64,000 bases of DNA, from positions 62,001 to 126,000 of the forward strand of contig JAWPMT010000003.1 in assembly GCA_033344775.1 (NCBI GenBank), in the 5' to 3' direction. This document shows, piece after piece, positions 62,601 through 64,000 of this stretch. How positions within the stretch are numbered: the first letter of the stretch is position 1; the number at the start of each line of letters is the position of its first letter. The translations under genes and the position numbers were made by a program. Origin of the DNA: Cytophagales bacterium (GTDB lineage: Bacteria; Bacteroidota; Bacteroidia; Cytophagales; Cyclobacteriaceae). The notes beneath the pieces are model-generated. The model was not told the DNA's origin and made no database searches. It was given only the letters and a program-made list of their open reading frames with translations.

Positions 62601-63689
62601 CCAGTTTGCACCTCCGTCATTGGAGACATAGAGATCAGAGCCTGTACCACTAACACTTCCCTGTGAAGAGGCCCAGATACGATTCGTATTCACTGGAGAA
62701 ACAGTAATTTCTACCCTTCCGCCAGGAGACAGGCCATTGTTGACATATTCCCAGGTTAGACCTTCGTCAGTGGACTTGATGACGCCCACGCCATTGATAG
62801 CAACATATAACGTGCTGAAATCAGAAGGGTCATAATCGATATCGTCGTGTCGTTCGTTGGTACTGGACCTAAGTTGCGTCCAGGTCGATCCTCCATCTTC
62901 AGTTTTATAAATAGCGGATGAGAAAGGTCCCCATACGCTACTTCTCGTCGTAGCGATCACAGTATTTTCATCGTTGGGATCTACCACGATTCTGGATACA
63001 TTTCTAAAATCAGGGTAGTCACTGGGGTCAGCGATTTGCGTCCAGCTATTTCCTCGATCTGTTGATTTGAATAATCCTGCTCCATCGATATCATTGGTGA
63101 AGTGCTCGCCGGTACCCGCATACATGACATCCGTATTAGATGGGGCCATGACGAGCGTATTGGTGCCCAGGTTGGGAATGTCATCAGAAAGGTAAGACCA
63201 GTTAGCTCCATTGTCAGTGGTCTTCCAGATTCCTCCGGAAGCAGATCCGGCGTAAAAGGTTTCTTGATTCGGATCATCCGGGTCGATCACCAGGCCACGC
63301 GTTCTTCCACCAACATTTCCAGGCCCTCTTTCAATGAACTCCATGTTTTCTGTTCTTGCCGCATTTTTAGAGCTTCTTTTTTTAGCCGCCGCATACTCTT
63401 CCATCACCTGGTTCGGTCCATACTTCGGTCCGTCATCTCCGTCTCGGGTTCTCAATTGACGTTGTATGATACCATGCATTTCAGGTTGGTCGGCCTTGGC
63501 GATTCCCATTTTTTTCTTGGCCGTCTTTTTATCTAACCAATCCTGATATGGGTCGTTTGTGCCTTTCTCTTGTTTGACCGTTTCTTTTTTCTCGACAATC
63601 TTTTGATTTAAATCTGACACATCCTGAACTTTATAGATCAGGACCATGGTGCCAGCAATCAATGTCAAAAGCAGTATAATTTTTCTCAT
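59646..63689 (-). CDS. Large secreted beta-propeller (BNR/sortilin-like) protein with T9SS sorting domain
   Basis: 1347 residues from ATG 63689. Signal peptide (IILLLTLIAGTMVLIY), basic N-terminal region, then repeated Asp-box blades typical of BNR/VPS10 propellers: SGGIWKTTDNGANWSYLS, GAGLFKSTDRGNSWTQI, SSAIYKTEDGGSTWTQL, VGVIKSTDEGLTWEYV, SDLYVSNDGGANWFLAI and more. A domain at about 440-600 with no family match interrupts the propeller, and ~400 residues of other beta domains follow. The last ~75 residues (ISPNPVESIATIQL, VEIIDLNGRVLQSI, LKGGLYIARFEIDGQLVSKKFVLN) are a type A T9SS sorting signal, so it is exported and surface-attached or released. Function of the propeller not known. Confidence 0.92.
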   Translation of the reverse strand: MRKIILLLTLIAGTMVLIYKVQDVSDLNQKIVEKKETVKQEKGTNDPYQDWLDKKTAKKKMGIAKADQPEMHGIIQRQLRTRDGDDGPKYGPNQVMEEYAAAKKRSSKNAARTENMEFIERGPGNVGGRTRGLVIDPDDPNQETFYAGSASGGIWKTTDNGANWSYLSDDIPNLGTNTLVMAPSNTDVMYAGTGEHFTNDIDGAGLFKSTDRGNSWTQIADPSDYPDFRNVSRIVVDPNDENTVIATTRSSVWGPFSSAIYKTEDGGSTWTQLRSSTNERHDDIDYDPSDFSTLYVAINGVGVIKSTDEGLTWEYVNNGLSPGGRVEITVSPVNTNRIWASSQGSVSGTGSDLYVSNDGGANWFLAINESGTNEDFLGGQGWYDNIITPHPYDANKVYVGGVNTFLFELAEGDAEDLTIIAVNYDAAPSFMNFVNFTGNASQGFEFGGVAERDLLPVEVRFGQGTQMAHRFSVGGQGPGVAAEDYIYEDYVEVPFQVWDTRNDVQLMASFRDQQEDGTWNLIATNTDGAGSTHSREYLYIHNIPYSETAADTITQDGGHENGQMYFFWTTLAAGATFDPDDLPESQLAVVFNVTPAVYRNTTVVSDAYNAFNGINSFPQSTRAQGLHPDQHNYVVYDKNDDDQTFRILVGNDGGVYTTERGTSPGPAQGDFNFISNGYNTTQFYGADKAPGENRFIGGTQDNGTWYHPDGTEGGADVNAVFGIGGDGFEALWHSSDPDKIIGGSQFNGFSRTLDGGETWIGASNGFDDDGPFITRLAHHKQLPDRIFTTGATGVWFSNDFGGEWSAATMNNANTWSFSNAADVEVSYANPDVIWAGGRLNEANRLHVSTDGGQTFNETENYDVFNMGSVAGIGTHPTEENTAYALFSFAGFPKVLKTTDLGETWEDISGFDGSGAASSKGFPDVAVNCLFVFPSDNNRIWVGSEIGIIESLDGGESWNLMENNMPPVNVYDFKLAENQLVIATYGRGIWSVELEGIVIAPIVEQVYVEPTGGLNFNFNFSEAFDSIQVFLEGEIIGTIYDNEIGSLSQVYENRGLSGNRRVNLSAYLDGQIFTSVERLTFMFEPTDISGSYGTNFSASFGDFIGSGLQIRTEEGFEARALHSPHPYGDAMESVFYLRVPIEVAASDATLTYEDVALIEPGEDGTEFGDFEFWDYVVVEASSDGLNWIPLEDGYDARRYPEWLAAYEAGENGTSELFQSHSINLLDHFNAGDNILIRFRMFADANTNGFGWVVDDFYIQDIALSAEKELSSKITISPNPVESIATIQLGDLTPSRVEIIDLNGRVLQSIQPKSGSREIQWNRGNLKGGLYIARFEIDGQLVSKKFVLN

Positions 63690-63703
63690 TTCCAAAGGGG
63701 TAA

Positions 63704-64000
63704 TTAAGGGGTATTTGATTCTTTTTCTTTCGTGTCCAGATTAAATATGTAAGAGGTAGTATTCGATGATTGCTTGTCCTGAATCACTTCGGGAGTTTCC
63801 TGTATCAGAAGCTTCCGGTCTGAGTGCCAACTCACTTTGGCATTTAGTTTTTCCGGGCCGTAAATGATCGCTGCATTTTTATTATTAATGACCAGTACTG
63901 TCTTTCTGTTAGTCAAGGTTTGCTTATTGACTGTAAAACAGAGCGAAAGGTCACCTCTGTCAATTTTTTCAAACTTGTTTCCAAGTTGTTCAATAATGAC
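63704..64000 (-). CDS. C-terminal fragment of an unknown protein (cut by window edge)
   Basis: The reverse strand is open from base 64000 to a TAA at 63704-63706 (98 codons), and a TTG inside it at 63916 is not the true start. The reading gives VIIEQLGNKFEKIDRGDLSLCFTVNKQT, then alternating beta-like strands (TVLVINNKNAAIIYGP, LNAKVSWHSDRKLLIQ) and a polar tail. I do not recognise it. It ends 14 bases before the start of the T9SS cargo gene and is probably in the same operon. Confidence 0.6.
   Translation of the reverse strand, partial: VIIEQLGNKFEKIDRGDLSLCFTVNKQTLTNRKTVLVINNKNAAIIYGPEKLNAKVSWHSDRKLLIQETPEVIQDKQSSNTTSYIFNLDTKEKESNTP

Noticed and set aside
1-64000. tRNA genes, CRISPR arrays, insertion sequences or prophage
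   Set aside because: No tRNA-like cloverleaf with CCA context, no regular 24-40-base repeat-spacer array, and no transposase, integrase or phage structural protein was seen in any frame examined.

Overview
The window reads as a chromosomal segment of a Bacteroidota bacterium, most likely a marine-type member of the Cytophagales. The evidence is a type IX secretion C-terminal sorting domain, membrane-tethered LytTR and AraC regulators, PadR plus FtsX-type permease modules, Bacteroidota-typical families (DUF4249, DUF4199, DUF3857 transglutaminase-like proteins, DUF6340), a carboxypeptidase-regulatory-like domain on an M1 peptidase, and several promoters matching the Bacteroidota -7 element TAnnTTTG with a TTG-like -33 element about 19 bases upstream. 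No tRNA, rRNA, CRISPR array, insertion sequence or prophage was seen. No gene-free stretch reaches 300 bases.

Layout. 1-9.8 kb: the N-terminal end of a DAHP synthase, a GntP-type permease, a divergent Nudix-type regulator / GH3 beta-glucosidase pair with two matching palindromic operators, an HxlR regulator divergent from a DJ-1/PfpI lipoprotein, and an F420-type NADP oxidoreductase. 9.8-16 kb: two tandem secreted proteins built from a C-x16-CxC-x29-C repeat (the second is disrupted), small membrane/hypothetical genes, an AlkD-like protein, DUF6340, an orphan DUF4249 lipoprotein and YaaA. 16-29 kb: three YceI-like genes in tandem, a membrane AraC regulator, a P-loop sulfotransferase, an arylsulfotransferase, two secreted proteins, an acyltransferase/LytTR pair and a group II PLP decarboxylase. 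29-40 kb: a sigma/anti-sigma pair, two DUF3857 transglutaminase-like proteins, a membrane class III nucleotide cyclase, a second LytTR gene with a phased direct-repeat array, a DUF5694 protein, a CPBP-like protein and a YHS protein. 40-48 kb: PadR plus FtsX permease, an SRPBCC-DUF1761-ECF sigma cluster and a 1083-residue membrane KAP P-loop NTPase. 48-64 kb: a decayed lipoprotein gene, an ABM protein divergent from a GlxA-type regulator, a metzincin protease, a thioesterase, an M1 aminopeptidase split by a one-base shift in an A8 tract, AraC plus SDR, a GlxA-type regulator divergent from a DJ-1 protein with a Cys-rich leader domain, and a large beta-propeller T9SS cargo protein.

The region is rich in one-component regulators lying next to their probable targets, and several regulator/target intergenic regions hold visible repeats or palindromes overlapping promoter elements. 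The most unusual items are the two ~20-bp-phased repeat arrays near LytTR genes, the CxC-repeat proteins, the A8-tract frameshift in the M1 peptidase, and the stand-alone KAP NTPase. No multi-gene system that is clearly new was recognised. All functions are inferred from sequence reading alone.
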